Assembly (NCBI GenBank): GCA_017829005.1
Contig: JAGAJF010000137.1
Coordinates: 1-34,331 of the forward strand
DNA length: 34,331 nt
DNA from: Oscillospiraceae bacterium
GTDB lineage: Bacteria > Bacillota > Clostridia > Oscillospirales > Ruminococcaceae
Direction of reading: 5' to 3'
The notes beneath the pieces were generated by a model. It saw only the letters and a program-made list of their open reading frames with translations. It was not told the origin of the DNA and made no database searches. The position numbers were made by a program, and so were the translations under genes. Positions within the stretch are counted from its first letter, which is position 1. Every line of letters starts with the position of its first letter. This document shows positions 14,838 through 22,591 of the stretch, piece by piece.

Positions 14838-15611
14838 TTATAAATTATGCGTCGGTATGGCAGGCTTCTTTGCGGCAAATACCAGCTTCTCGCTGTCCGT
14901 TCGGGGCGGCTCGAGGGAGTCAAAATCATAGACCGCTTCAAGGGTCATTCCCGAATCGGTGAGAGCCTGTTCTATTATCTCCCGAGGGAAGGCAATTTCC
15001 GAAAGCTCGTCGGTGTATCTGGTAAATAAGCCCTTTTCGTCCTTCTCGAAAATGTCCAGCGAAATGTCCACCCGACAGTCGGGGGATTTATCATTGAAGC
15101 TGTTCTGCCATACGCAGTAAACGTCCTCAAGGTCATAGACGAAGGTGTTGTTCCCTAAGATATTACGGTGCTTGTAAGGGGTGTTCACGTCGAATATGAA
15201 CATTCCTCCCGGCTCGCAGAAAAGGGAAACCCGCTCAAAGGTCTTTCTGATATCCTCAAGGCTGCCCAGGTGATTTAAGCTGTCGAGAGCGCAGAGGGTA
15301 ACGTCTATGGTGCCGAACATATCAAGCTTTGTCATATCCTGACAAAGATACTGAATGGGCAGACCGCTTTCAAATTTCTTGTCCATAGCGCAGGAGAGCA
15401 TTTCCTCCGAAGCGTCGGTGCCGATAACATCATAGCCCAGCCTTGCCATTTCCTCGGACAGGCTGCCCGTTCCGCAGGCAAGGTCTAAGAGAATGCCCTT
15501 TCTGCCCCCGTGGAGCCTTATGAGCCTGTCAAAATACTCCGCTCTCTCCTTGTATGATATATTTTCGGTGAGGCGGTCATAAAAATACGCAAATGCGCTG
15601 TAGCCGCTCAA
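14838..15611 (-). CDS. class I SAM-dependent methyltransferase
   Basis: A 257-residue methyltransferase with the Rossmann SAM site: LLDLACGTGSLSEEMARLG (motif I), VIGTDASEEML, CQDMTKLDM and DVTLCALDSLNHL (motif IV region). The N-terminal YSAFAYFYDRL resembles the YxxxAxxYDxL opening of the YqeM-like group often found near wall and ribosome genes. The substrate is unknown. The start is TTG at 15611, only two bases after the yerC stop, with GGGAACGG upstream; the coupling suggests joint expression with the regulator. Confidence 0.85.
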   Translation of the reverse strand: MSGYSAFAYFYDRLTENISYKERAEYFDRLIRLHGGRKGILLDLACGTGSLSEEMARLGYDVIGTDASEEMLSCAMDKKFESGLPIQYLCQDMTKLDMFGTIDVTLCALDSLNHLGSLEDIRKTFERVSLFCEPGGMFIFDVNTPYKHRNILGNNTFVYDLEDVYCVWQNSFNDKSPDCRVDISLDIFEKDEKGLFTRYTDELSEIAFPREIIEQALTDSGMTLEAVYDFDSLEPPRTDSEKLVFAAKKPAIPTHNL

Positions 15612-15613
15612 TT

Positions 15614-15961
15614 TCAGCCGTTCCCTTCAGCGCCTGTGTTCACGCCGAGGATCTCGTCGGTGGTGGTGTTTTTCAGGCGGTCGAATACGATACGGTAGCC
15701 CTCGCCGCTGTATTTGCTGTTAAGTGTGCGGTTAACGCGGCTGATAGTGGCGGTGCTTGCTCCTGTGCTGGCAACGATGTTGTTGTATATCTTCTTTTCC
15801 GAAAGCATTTTTGCAACAAGCATTCTCTGGGAGAGGGATTTCAGCTCAAGAGATGTGCAGAGATCGTCGAGAAATTTTGCACACTCCTCCCTTGTTTCAA
15901 GGCAGAGTATAGCGTCATAAAGAAAGCTCAGGCTCTTTTCGTCTGCTCTGTTTTCATCCAT
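15614..15961 (-). CDS. yerC: YerC/YecD-type TrpR-like DNA-binding protein
   Basis: A 115-residue all-helical protein of the Trp-repressor superfamily, YerC/YecD branch. Residues 4-60 carry the family's LYDAILCLETREECAKFLDDLCT...SLSQRMLVAKML core; the helix-turn-helix is IYNNIVASTGASTATISRVNRTL (about 58-80). The member's ligand and targets are not known. It is the first gene of a six-gene operon (regulator, methyltransferase, hslO, ddl, murI, DUF1934) and is preceded by a perfect palindrome in its own leader, which suggests autoregulation. Confidence 0.88.
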   Translation of the reverse strand: MDENRADEKSLSFLYDAILCLETREECAKFLDDLCTSLELKSLSQRMLVAKMLSEKKIYNNIVASTGASTATISRVNRTLNSKYSGEGYRIVFDRLKNTTTDEILGVNTGAEGNG

Positions 15962-15991
15962 AATTTATACAGTCCTTCCGGTAATTTGATT

Positions 15992-16007
15992 TTCGTATTT
16001 ATACGAA
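15992..16007. promoter_or_regulatory. perfect 16-base palindrome in the yerC leader, operator-like
   Basis: TTCGTATTTATACGAA (plus strand) has seven-base perfect arms around a two-base centre. It lies 16-31 bases downstream of the proposed -10 box and about 30 bases upstream of the yerC start, a position where a bound repressor would block elongation. Confidence 0.55.
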
Positions 16008-16022
16008 CTATGCCGTACTTCT

Positions 16023-16051
16023 ATTTTAGCACTCTAAAATATAAAAGTAAA
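16023..16051 (-). promoter_or_regulatory. probable sigma-A promoter of the yerC-murI operon
   Basis: On the minus strand TTTACT (16046-16051), 17 bases, TAAAAT (16023-16028). The -35 is imperfect, the -10 good. The rest of the 15962-16312 gap (16055-16205) is AT-rich with no visible gene. Confidence 0.55.
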
Positions 16052-16211
16052 GGGGTATAGGCATATTTTAATATTTTTGTAACATTTTTCACCTTTTTTC
16101 AGCCCGTAAAATCTCTGAACATTATCCTCTGAAAATTTGCACAACCTGTCCCGAATTATCACTCCCGAAAATAGTCGAATTTCCGAAATGAAAAAACCGC
16201 CCCGAATTGTA

Positions 16212-16240
16212 TTGACGGCAGAGCGATATTGGTTTATACT
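16212..16240 (+). promoter_or_regulatory. sigma-A promoter of rpe
   Basis: TTGACG (16212-16217), 17 bases, TATACT (16235-16240), ending 72 bases before the rpe start. Confidence 0.8.
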
Positions 16241-16258
16241 TAATATGTATAGCTGTCA

Positions 16259-16278
16259 GCTCCCGCAGGAACGGGAGC
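16259..16278 (+). promoter_or_regulatory. GC-rich hairpin in the rpe 5' leader
   Basis: Perfect seven-base arms GCTCCCG and CGGGAGC around CAGGAA. It lies about 12 bases after the likely transcription start and has no T-run, so it may stabilise or regulate the leader rather than terminate. Confidence 0.5.
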
Positions 16279-16312
16279 GGGCTTACCACTTTGATAAAAG
16301 GAGCCTTTTACA

Positions 16313-16954
16313 TTGAATACAACAGTTTCCGCTTCTATCCTGAGCGCCGATGTCTGCCGCCTGGGAGAGGAGCTTGACAGGATAAAGCAAAGCGGTTGCG
16401 ATCACGTTCATTTTGACGTAATGGACGGGGTCTTCGTGCCAAACATCAGCTTCGGAGTACCCGTTCTTGCAGGCGTGCGCAGGCATACGGATATGTTTGT
16501 TGACGTTCATCTTATGATAACAGACCCGCTTAAATACGTGGGGGTTTTTTCGGACAACGGAGCGGATATGATAAGCTTTCATCTCGAGAGCGATTCAGAC
16601 CCCGCCGCTGTTATCCGTGAGATAAAGGCAAGGGGCAGAAAGGCTGGGATTGCCATAAAGCCGGGAACTCCCGTAAGCAAGGTGCTGCCCTATGTAAGCT
16701 CTGTGGATATGGTCCTTGTGATGACCGTAGAGCCCGGCTTCGGAGGACAGGGCTTTATGCACGAGACGCTTGGCAAGATACGTGAGCTTAAAGCATACAT
16801 CGACAGGGAATGTCCGGGAGTTCACATTCAGGTGGACGGCGGCATCAATGCCGAGACCGCCGCTCTTGTAAGAGAGGCAGGAGCGGATATCCTTGTGGCA
16901 GGCTCATACCTCTTCAAGGGGGATATGGCTGAGGCTGCACGCTCAATGAGATAA
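16313..16954 (+). CDS. rpe: ribulose-phosphate 3-epimerase
   Basis: Interconverts ribulose 5-phosphate and xylulose 5-phosphate, linking xylose catabolism with the pentose phosphate pathway. The 213-residue TIM barrel has SASILSAD at the start, the metal-binding HFDVMDGVFVPN (residues 33-44) and DVHLM, then MTVEPGFGGQGF and QVDGGIN with the second catalytic Asp. It starts with TTG, well placed after AAAAGGAG. It has its own promoter and a hairpin leader. Its 3' end overlaps the convergent mecA-like gene by 12 bases. Confidence 0.95.
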   Translation: MNTTVSASILSADVCRLGEELDRIKQSGCDHVHFDVMDGVFVPNISFGVPVLAGVRRHTDMFVDVHLMITDPLKYVGVFSDNGADMISFHLESDSDPAAVIREIKARGRKAGIAIKPGTPVSKVLPYVSSVDMVLVMTVEPGFGGQGFMHETLGKIRELKAYIDRECPGVHIQVDGGINAETAALVREAGADILVAGSYLFKGDMAEAARSMR

Positions 16955-17470
16955 GCCCGACAGTATTTCCACCGCATTTTTGGGTATCACCATTTTGTCG
17001 TGTTCGGACAGCTTGGCAAGAGACGCTTCGTCCGCAGGGATAATGGTTCCCGTTTCGGAAAGGCTTTCGTACAGAAGGATATCATCGGGCAGACGGACTA
17101 TGAGCCTTAAATGATCCTGTCCGCCCGTAACGGCACTTTCGGGGCAGGAAATGCTCAGAGACTTTATCCTTTTGCATACCCTTATAAGCTCCTCGGCGGA
17201 AGCTGTGGTTATTATCATCGGGCATATTCCTCCCGACTGCGGCTTACGTGTCATAATAAAAACGCACCCTCCCCATCTTACGGGAATTATCTCTACAGAT
17301 ACTGTATATTTCCCCTTTTCGGGAAAAGCTCTTTCCACCATTTCGGATATGAGCAGCGAGACCTTTGGTGAGCCTTCACCGAGCTTTTTGACATTAAGTC
17401 CCGACAGGCACAGCTCCCTTTCGGATATGACTGCTCTTGCCGTGTGTTCTCCCGTTCGTTCTATCCGCAA
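16943..17470 (-). CDS. MecA-like adaptor protein
   Basis: MecA proteins deliver substrates to the ClpC/ClpP protease. The 175-residue product begins with the family's MRIER opening after a TTG start that has an excellent AAGGTGG at seven bases. The middle contains an acidic/basic alternation and the C-terminal half the VEIIPVRWGGCVFIMTRK and CKRIKSLSI strands seen in the ClpC-binding domain. It is shorter than Bacillus MecA (about 218 residues) and diverged, so this call rests on overall pattern rather than on a catalytic motif. It diverges from the Rnf-like cluster. Confidence 0.7.
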   Translation of the reverse strand: MRIERTGEHTARAVISERELCLSGLNVKKLGEGSPKVSLLISEMVERAFPEKGKYTVSVEIIPVRWGGCVFIMTRKPQSGGICPMIITTASAEELIRVCKRIKSLSISCPESAVTGGQDHLRLIVRLPDDILLYESLSETGTIIPADEASLAKLSEHDKMVIPKNAVEILSGLSH

Positions 17471-17505
17471 TCAAACACCACCTTTACATCAAGGATTATA
17501 TTTAT

Positions 17506-18555
17506 ATGAAAAAGAAAGAACCCCGTATGCTCACTACCTTTGTACGTGAGCAAAGGGAAGGTAAAAGTAACCGCCCCGATGATTTCGGCGCCATGGTCAA
17601 TATGCTTTTAGTGCTTACTGTAACGGCGGCAATGTCCGTATATTACTACGGAATGAGAGCGGCAGTGCTTTGTGTGCTGTGCGTAGGAGTTTGCTGGGGG
17701 CTTGATGTTCTCTGCCTTATCCTACAGAGCAAAAGCCTGCATATCCACGATATTTCACCCATAATAACAGGGCTTGCCATTGCTCTTATGCTGCCTGCCT
17801 CCGTGCCGTATACCATAGCCGCTGCCGCCTGCGCATTTGCTGTATGCATTGCCAAGCATCCATTCGGCGGTCACGGCAAAGAGATAGTAAACTGTGCTGC
17901 GGCAGGATATATTTTTGCGGAGCTTTGCTTTCCCTCGGCAGTGTTGTCATACCCTAAGCCTATGACGGCGCTTCCTCTCACAAACATCATAACAGAAGGG
18001 CTTTATCCCTCCTTTACCTCGGCGGCAATGCGCTCCACATCTGCCTCATATACGGATATTGAGCTGCTTATCGGCAATTTTACGGGTCCTATGGGCTGTA
18101 CCTTTACAGTTCTTACCGCTGTATGCGCCCTGTATCTCATATCCAGGAAAGCTATTTCTGGAACGGTTTTCTTCACAGAGCTTGCAATAGTTCTGGGCTG
18201 GAGCCTTGCGGCAGGAGGCGTTTTCAGGGTAAAGACCGCACTTGTGGGCGGTATGCTCCTTTTCGGATTATCGGTACTTTCCTGCGATAACGGCATCGTT
18301 CCGAAGTCTGTTCCCGAGAAGCTGCTTTTCGGCGCTGTTTCGGCGGTCATTCTCATTGCCGCAGGAGAGATATCCCGCCTTGAAAATCCTGTGGTCTATG
18401 CGGCAGTGCTTTCTGCACCCTTCGGCAGACTTACGGGTAAATTTGGCGAACTTGCACGCCGCAGAAAGAGAGCAAAAAACATTTTCGGAAAGTATGCCGA
18501 TGATATCAGCGAAACTATTGCAATGACAGGGGGCGGCGACGATGGAAACGGCTAA
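17506..18555 (+). CDS. RnfD/NqrB-like membrane protein without recognisable FMN site
   Basis: A 349-residue polytopic membrane protein of the NqrB/RnfD family. Matching landmarks are the TGLAIALMLP helix, VCIAKHPFGGHGKEIVNCAAAGYI (compare [22 protein letters not shown] of E. coli RsxD), the IGNFTGPMGCT glycine turn and KLLFGAVSAV. In working Rnf/Nqr proteins a Thr in an S-x-A-T-P-L segment holds covalent FMN; here the equivalent stretch reads SAAMRS (about residues 172-177). The later SGAT...DPVT segment is also gone (GGMLLFGLSVLSCDNG). The ATG at 17506 follows AAGGA; an upstream in-frame ATG is antisense to mecA. It overlaps the next gene by 14 bases. Confidence 0.8.
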   Translation: MKKKEPRMLTTFVREQREGKSNRPDDFGAMVNMLLVLTVTAAMSVYYYGMRAAVLCVLCVGVCWGLDVLCLILQSKSLHIHDISPIITGLAIALMLPASVPYTIAAAACAFAVCIAKHPFGGHGKEIVNCAAAGYIFAELCFPSAVLSYPKPMTALPLTNIITEGLYPSFTSAAMRSTSASYTDIELLIGNFTGPMGCTFTVLTAVCALYLISRKAISGTVFFTELAIVLGWSLAAGGVFRVKTALVGGMLLFGLSVLSCDNGIVPKSVPEKLLFGAVSAVILIAAGEISRLENPVVYAAVLSAPFGRLTGKFGELARRRKRAKNIFGKYADDISETIAMTGGGDDGNG

Positions 18556-19147
18556 GAAAAAATGGTCATTTTCTGAGGGACTTTTCACCCATAATCCCGT
18601 TTTTGCGGCGGGAATGTCCCTTGCCCCTGCCATAATCATAGCAAACACATTTCACGGAGCGTTGACCTATGCCGCCGTATTTTCCTCGGTAACGCTTATG
18701 TCTCTGATGATTTCCTCCTTTCTTCCGAGAAAGCTGCCATATGCCCTTCGTATAATATTATATACCTTTATTGCGGCGGCGGTGTATATCCCGTTCTGCA
18801 TTTTTTTCGAGGGACGGCTGGATTACGACCTGTCAAAGCTGGGCGTTTTCCTTCCTATGATAGTTTCGGGAGAATTTATCACCCGTGCGTCCGAGCTGAG
18901 ATTTTTCCGCATGGAAAAGAGCAGAATGATACTCGATGTCATATCCCACATTTTAGGCTTTTGCTGGGCAGTCATATTTCTGGGCTTTGTGAGAGAGCTT
19001 TTCTCCACAGGCGGAATTGACGGCACACTTTACGGCATAGGCTTTACCATACCCATTCTGAACGCTCCCTGCGGCGGATTTATCCTTATCGGGCTTATGG
19101 GCGCATTTATCAGATCCTTCAAGAAGGAGGGCAGAGCAAATGAATGA
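18542..19147 (+). CDS. RnfE-like membrane protein lacking the cluster cysteines
   Basis: A 201-residue six-helix protein aligned by eye with RnfE/NqrD: FSEGLFTHNPVF opening, LGVFLPMIV, LGFVRELFS and the C-terminal GGFILIGLMGAF. In canonical RnfE, GLCP and TNC provide two cysteines that ligate an intramembrane [2Fe-2S] cluster shared with RnfA. Here those positions are Ala (SLAP, residue 28) and Glu (VSGE, residue 111). The three cysteines present lie elsewhere. The start overlaps the end of the RnfD-like gene, and the end overlaps the RnfA-like gene by eight bases, indicating translational coupling. Confidence 0.82.
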   Translation: METAKKKWSFSEGLFTHNPVFAAGMSLAPAIIIANTFHGALTYAAVFSSVTLMSLMISSFLPRKLPYALRIILYTFIAAAVYIPFCIFFEGRLDYDLSKLGVFLPMIVSGEFITRASELRFFRMEKSRMILDVISHILGFCWAVIFLGFVRELFSTGGIDGTLYGIGFTIPILNAPCGGFILIGLMGAFIRSFKKEGRANE

Positions 19148-19745
19148 AACAGGCTTCCTTCAAAGTCTCCTAACCTCCGTGCTGATGTCGGTAATTGCCG
19201 AAAATTTTGTTTTTGCCAGAGCCTTAGGTGTTACTCCGATGATAGCTGCCGCAAAAAACAAGAGAACTCTTCCGGGAGTGTGTTTGGGAGTTTCCTATTT
19301 TACGGCGGCGGCTTCCATAGCAATGTGGGGAGTATCACAGCTTCCCTTTGCGGCGGAGCGTGACAGGCATTATCTTGTGGCGCTGTATGCACTTATTGTC
19401 GGCAGTATTTATCTTGTCACCCTTCTTTGTGCTTTTTTGTTTGTAAGAAGCAAATTTCCCAAATTTAAAAAATATGTGCATATTTCAGCGTTTAACAGCG
19501 CTGTTATGGGTACAATATTTCTGAGCGCTTCGGGCTGTGAAAGCTTCGGAGAATATCTCCTTTTCGGACTGACAGCAGGTCTTGGCTTTATGGCGGCTTC
19601 ATATATGCTGTCGGGAGTTTACACACAGCTTTATTCGGAAGACGTTCCCGGAGCATTCAGAGGCTATCCCGCGGTAATGATCTTTTCGGGAATAATGGCA
19701 ATGGCGGTGTACGGCATTTTAGGTCACGCACCTGCTTATATATAA
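19140..19745 (+). CDS. RnfA-like membrane protein lacking the cluster cysteines
   Basis: A 201-residue membrane protein, clearly RnfA/NqrE-type: ENFVFARALGVTP (compare NNFVLVKFLGLCP), AFNSAVMGTIF (compare TTNCAVLGVAL), LLFGLTAGLGFMAA and EDVPGAFRGYPAVMIFSGIMAMA (compare [23 protein letters not shown]). Both cysteines that ligate the [2Fe-2S] cluster in Rnf are replaced, by Thr at residue 32 and Ser at residue 119. AAGGAGG precedes the ATG. It is third in the trio and is followed 18 bases later by the glycosidase-like gene. Confidence 0.85.
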   Translation: MNETGFLQSLLTSVLMSVIAENFVFARALGVTPMIAAAKNKRTLPGVCLGVSYFTAAASIAMWGVSQLPFAAERDRHYLVALYALIVGSIYLVTLLCAFLFVRSKFPKFKKYVHISAFNSAVMGTIFLSASGCESFGEYLLFGLTAGLGFMAASYMLSGVYTQLYSEDVPGAFRGYPAVMIFSGIMAMAVYGILGHAPAYI

Positions 19746-19763
19746 ATATGAAAGGACAACAAA

Positions 19764-21074
19764 ATGAAAAGAAGAAAGAAAATTTTCAAGCCCAAAAGGC
19801 ATTATAAAATAAAAAGAAGAAACGAAAATGCGGTGAAGATAATTGCAGGTGCGGCGGCTGTGGCAGCGCTTATTTTCGTGGGCTACAGCGTTGCGGGACC
19901 TATCGGAAGATACATCGCCTCCCGTCCCGACAGAACAGAGTCGGAGCCTTGGACGCCTTCCGATACCGATGTTGTTTCCGAAAGCCTTCCCGTAGATCCG
20001 GAAAGCGTTTCCGAAGCTGTAAGCAGCGTTCAGACGGAGAGCCTGCCTGCTGTAAGCGAAACTTCTGCCATAGCAGGTGAAACAACACAGGCACCTGCCG
20101 TTTCAGAGACAGAGCTTATCGAAACCGCTCCCGCAGCCGTTGTCAGAGAGGGCGGAGCGGCATATTACCTTGCCCCCGACAGTATGGCAGATTCCGACAG
20201 CCTGAACGCCGCTCTGGACGAGCTTGGAGCAAGCGGCTGCAGTGCTGTCATATTCCCCGTAAAGACCGAGGGGGGAGTGTTCCACTATGCCACCGAGCTT
20301 GATTTTGTGGACACCGTTATTGACGGAAACGATCCTGTTGTTTCCCAGCTTTCCGCTTCGGATATCGTAAATGCCGCCGAAAGCAGGGGACTGCGCCCCG
20401 TAGCACTTGTTTCCGTGCTTTATGACAACAACCGCTACGGTGATTACCGTGACGGCTCCTACAGAAGCGAGGACGGCGATACCTGGCTTGATACTTCTCC
20501 CGAAAAGGGCGGCAAGCCATGGCTCTCTCCCTTTGATGAAACAGCACAGGAGTATCTCTGCGATATCGTCACAGAGCTTGGCAAGGCAGGCTTTACAGAG
20601 GTCATATGCGACGATTTCATCTTCCCCGAGTTCCGTTCTTCGGATATTGATATGCTGGGCGAGGAGGTATCGCCCTACAGCGACCGTTACCACGCTCTCA
20701 CGTCTCTTGCGGTGATGATGAACAATGCAGGAAACGAGGCAGGCACGGAGGTAATGCTCAGAATTACGGCAAATTCCGTTATCAGAGGCTACAGCGAGCT
20801 TTTCTATCCCGACGAGCTTGATGGCTGCCGCATAATGATAGACTACTCGGAAAACAACATCAGCCGCACTATGGTGGCAGGAAACGAGGAAGTCATTCTC
20901 GATGATATGGATATGTACGAGAAGATAACCGCTGTTTACGGCGAAGTTTCATCACGCTGCGGCGATCTACCCGCATATCCTATGCTTGACAGGGAGTCTA
21001 TGTCCGCGGACGATTTTGACGAGGCTGTGAAGGCTCTTACCGCAATGGGCTATGACAAGTATTACGTTTATTGA
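19764..21074 (+). CDS. membrane-anchored putative glycoside hydrolase (DUF4015-like)
   Basis: A 436-residue protein with a very basic N-terminus, one hydrophobic span (about residues 24-48), a Ser/Thr/Glu/Val-rich linker to about 125, and a barrel-like domain resembling the DUF4015 putative glycosyl hydrolase family. Supporting segments are AVIFPVKTEGG, GLRPVALVSVLYDN, WLSPFDETAQEYLCDIVTELGKAGFTEVICDDFIFPEF (the family's region near the active-site acid) and the closing YPMLDRESM. Substrate unknown; an extracellular polysaccharide is likely. GAAAGGA precedes the ATG. Co-directional and close to the Rnf-like trio and miaB. Confidence 0.75.
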   Translation: MKRRKKIFKPKRHYKIKRRNENAVKIIAGAAAVAALIFVGYSVAGPIGRYIASRPDRTESEPWTPSDTDVVSESLPVDPESVSEAVSSVQTESLPAVSETSAIAGETTQAPAVSETELIETAPAAVVREGGAAYYLAPDSMADSDSLNAALDELGASGCSAVIFPVKTEGGVFHYATELDFVDTVIDGNDPVVSQLSASDIVNAAESRGLRPVALVSVLYDNNRYGDYRDGSYRSEDGDTWLDTSPEKGGKPWLSPFDETAQEYLCDIVTELGKAGFTEVICDDFIFPEFRSSDIDMLGEEVSPYSDRYHALTSLAVMMNNAGNEAGTEVMLRITANSVIRGYSELFYPDELDGCRIMIDYSENNISRTMVAGNEEVILDDMDMYEKITAVYGEVSSRCGDLPAYPMLDRESMSADDFDEAVKALTAMGYDKYYVY

Positions 21075-21092
21075 TCGGAAGGCGTTACATAG

Positions 21093-22457
21093 ATGGAAAT
21101 AAATTACATTCAGGCGGTAAGAGATATTTTTGCCAAAAGAGAAGCTCCGCCCTTATGTTGCGTTCACAGCTACGGCTGTCAGCAGAACGTAAGCGACGGG
21201 GAGAAGCTTAAAGGACAGCTTTGCCTTATGGGCTGCGGCGTTACCGATGATATGACCGCCGCGGACATTATAATCCTCAACACCTGCGCCGTTCGTGAAA
21301 ATGCCGAGCTGAAGGTTTACGGAAATATCGGAGAGCTAAAGCGTCTCAAGGAGCAAAAGCCCGATATGCTCATCGCTGTGGGCGGCTGTATGGGACAGGA
21401 GCCTAAAACGGCTGAGAAGATAAAGAAATCCTACCGCCATGTGGATATCGTTTTCGGCACATTTGCCGCAAAGGAGCTGCCAAGGCTCATATACGAGGCT
21501 CTTACAAAGAAAGAGTTTATCGTTGACACCGCCGAAAGAAACACCGAATGTTTTGAGGATATCCCTGTGGTGAGAAGCGAGAAGTACAAGGCAGGCGTTT
21601 CCATAATGTACGGCTGCAACAATTACTGCTCTTACTGTATCGTTCCATACGTAAGGGGCAGGGAGCGGAGCAGAAGCCCCGAAAGGATAATCGAGGAGAT
21701 AAAAAGGCTCACCGCAGACGGCTGCAAGGAAATAATGCTCTTAGGACAGAATGTCAATTCCTATGGAAGAGGGCTTGATGAAAAGATAGATTTTCCCGAG
21801 CTTTTAAGACGCATTGACAATATTGACGGGGATTTCAGAGTGAGATTTATGTCTCCCCACCCCAAGGACGCCACAAGGGAATTTTTTGATGTAATTGCCG
21901 AAAGCAAAAAGATTTGCAAAAGCGTTCATCTGCCCCTCCAGTCGGGCAGTGACCGCATTTTAAAGGAAATGAACAGGCGATATACGGCAGAGCAGTATAT
22001 GGAAATGGTTGAATATGCCCGAAAGGTAATGCCGGGTCTTTCCATATCCACCGATATTATCGTGGGATTTCCCAACGAGACTTATGAGGATTTCAAGAAG
22101 ACTCTTGATATCGTAAAAGCAGTGAAGTATGACAACATTTTCTCGTTTATTTACTCAAAGCGGACAGGCACAAAGGCTGCCGGGATCATCGACCATACCT
22201 CCGAGGAGGACAAGGGAATATGGTTCCGTGAGCTGCTTGCCGTTCAGCGTGAGATATCCGAGGAGTATTACAAGCGCTTTTTGGGAGCGGAATTTGATGT
22301 GCTTTTTGACGGCACATACAAGGAAGAATTTATCAGCGGCAAAAGCGGCGAATTTATCATCACCCTTGTGAAAGGCTCTACCGAGCTTATCGGCAAGATG
22401 AGAAAGGTTAGGGTCACAGAGACACATAACTGGGCGGTCGAGGGTGAGCTGATATAG
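21093..22457 (+). CDS. miaB: tRNA (N6-isopentenyladenosine-37-C2) methylthiotransferase
   Basis: Radical-SAM methylthiotransferase that converts i6A37 to ms2i6A37 in tRNAs reading U-initial codons. The 454-residue product has the N-terminal UPF0004 domain with three cluster cysteines (SYGCQQNVSDGE, LNTCAVRENA, VGGCMGQ), the radical-SAM triad CNNYCSYC (residues 174-181), LGQNVNSYG, HLPLQSGSDRIL and STDIIVGFP, and a C-terminal TRAM RNA-binding domain. Start supported by GGAAGG. It ends the Rnf-like run with a strong terminator. Confidence 0.95.
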   Translation: MEINYIQAVRDIFAKREAPPLCCVHSYGCQQNVSDGEKLKGQLCLMGCGVTDDMTAADIIILNTCAVRENAELKVYGNIGELKRLKEQKPDMLIAVGGCMGQEPKTAEKIKKSYRHVDIVFGTFAAKELPRLIYEALTKKEFIVDTAERNTECFEDIPVVRSEKYKAGVSIMYGCNNYCSYCIVPYVRGRERSRSPERIIEEIKRLTADGCKEIMLLGQNVNSYGRGLDEKIDFPELLRRIDNIDGDFRVRFMSPHPKDATREFFDVIAESKKICKSVHLPLQSGSDRILKEMNRRYTAEQYMEMVEYARKVMPGLSISTDIIVGFPNETYEDFKKTLDIVKAVKYDNIFSFIYSKRTGTKAAGIIDHTSEEDKGIWFRELLAVQREISEEYYKRFLGAEFDVLFDGTYKEEFISGKSGEFIITLVKGSTELIGKMRKVRVTETHNWAVEGELI

Positions 22458-22468
22458 TTCAGAGCAGA

Positions 22469-22515
22469 ATATCAAAAAGGCGTTTTCCAAAAAAACGGAG
22501 AACGCCTTTTTGATA
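22469..22515. terminator. bidirectional terminator after miaB
   Basis: A 20-bp stem (22469-22488 with 22496-22515, one G-U pair) around an A-rich loop. T-runs form part of the stem on both strands. Confidence 0.85.
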
Positions 22516-22535
22516 TGTTAATTTTTGATGAACAC

Positions 22536-22561
22536 TGTAACGAACACCACCTCCCGGCGTT
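22536..22561 (+). promoter_or_regulatory. probable ECF-sigma-type autoregulatory promoter
   Basis: TGTAAC (22536-22541), 16 bases, CGTT (22558-22561), close to Bacillus ECF promoters (TGAAAC/TGTAAC with N16-17 and CGTA/CGAC). It lies 31 bases upstream of the sigma-factor start. Confidence 0.6.
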
Positions 22562-22591
22562 TAATCTATGAAAGGGAAAGGAGGCTTCCAA

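Noticed and set aside
17437-17505. N-terminal extension of the RnfD-like gene
   Set aside because: It is antisense to the mecA start. A ribosome binding site precedes the ATG at 17506.
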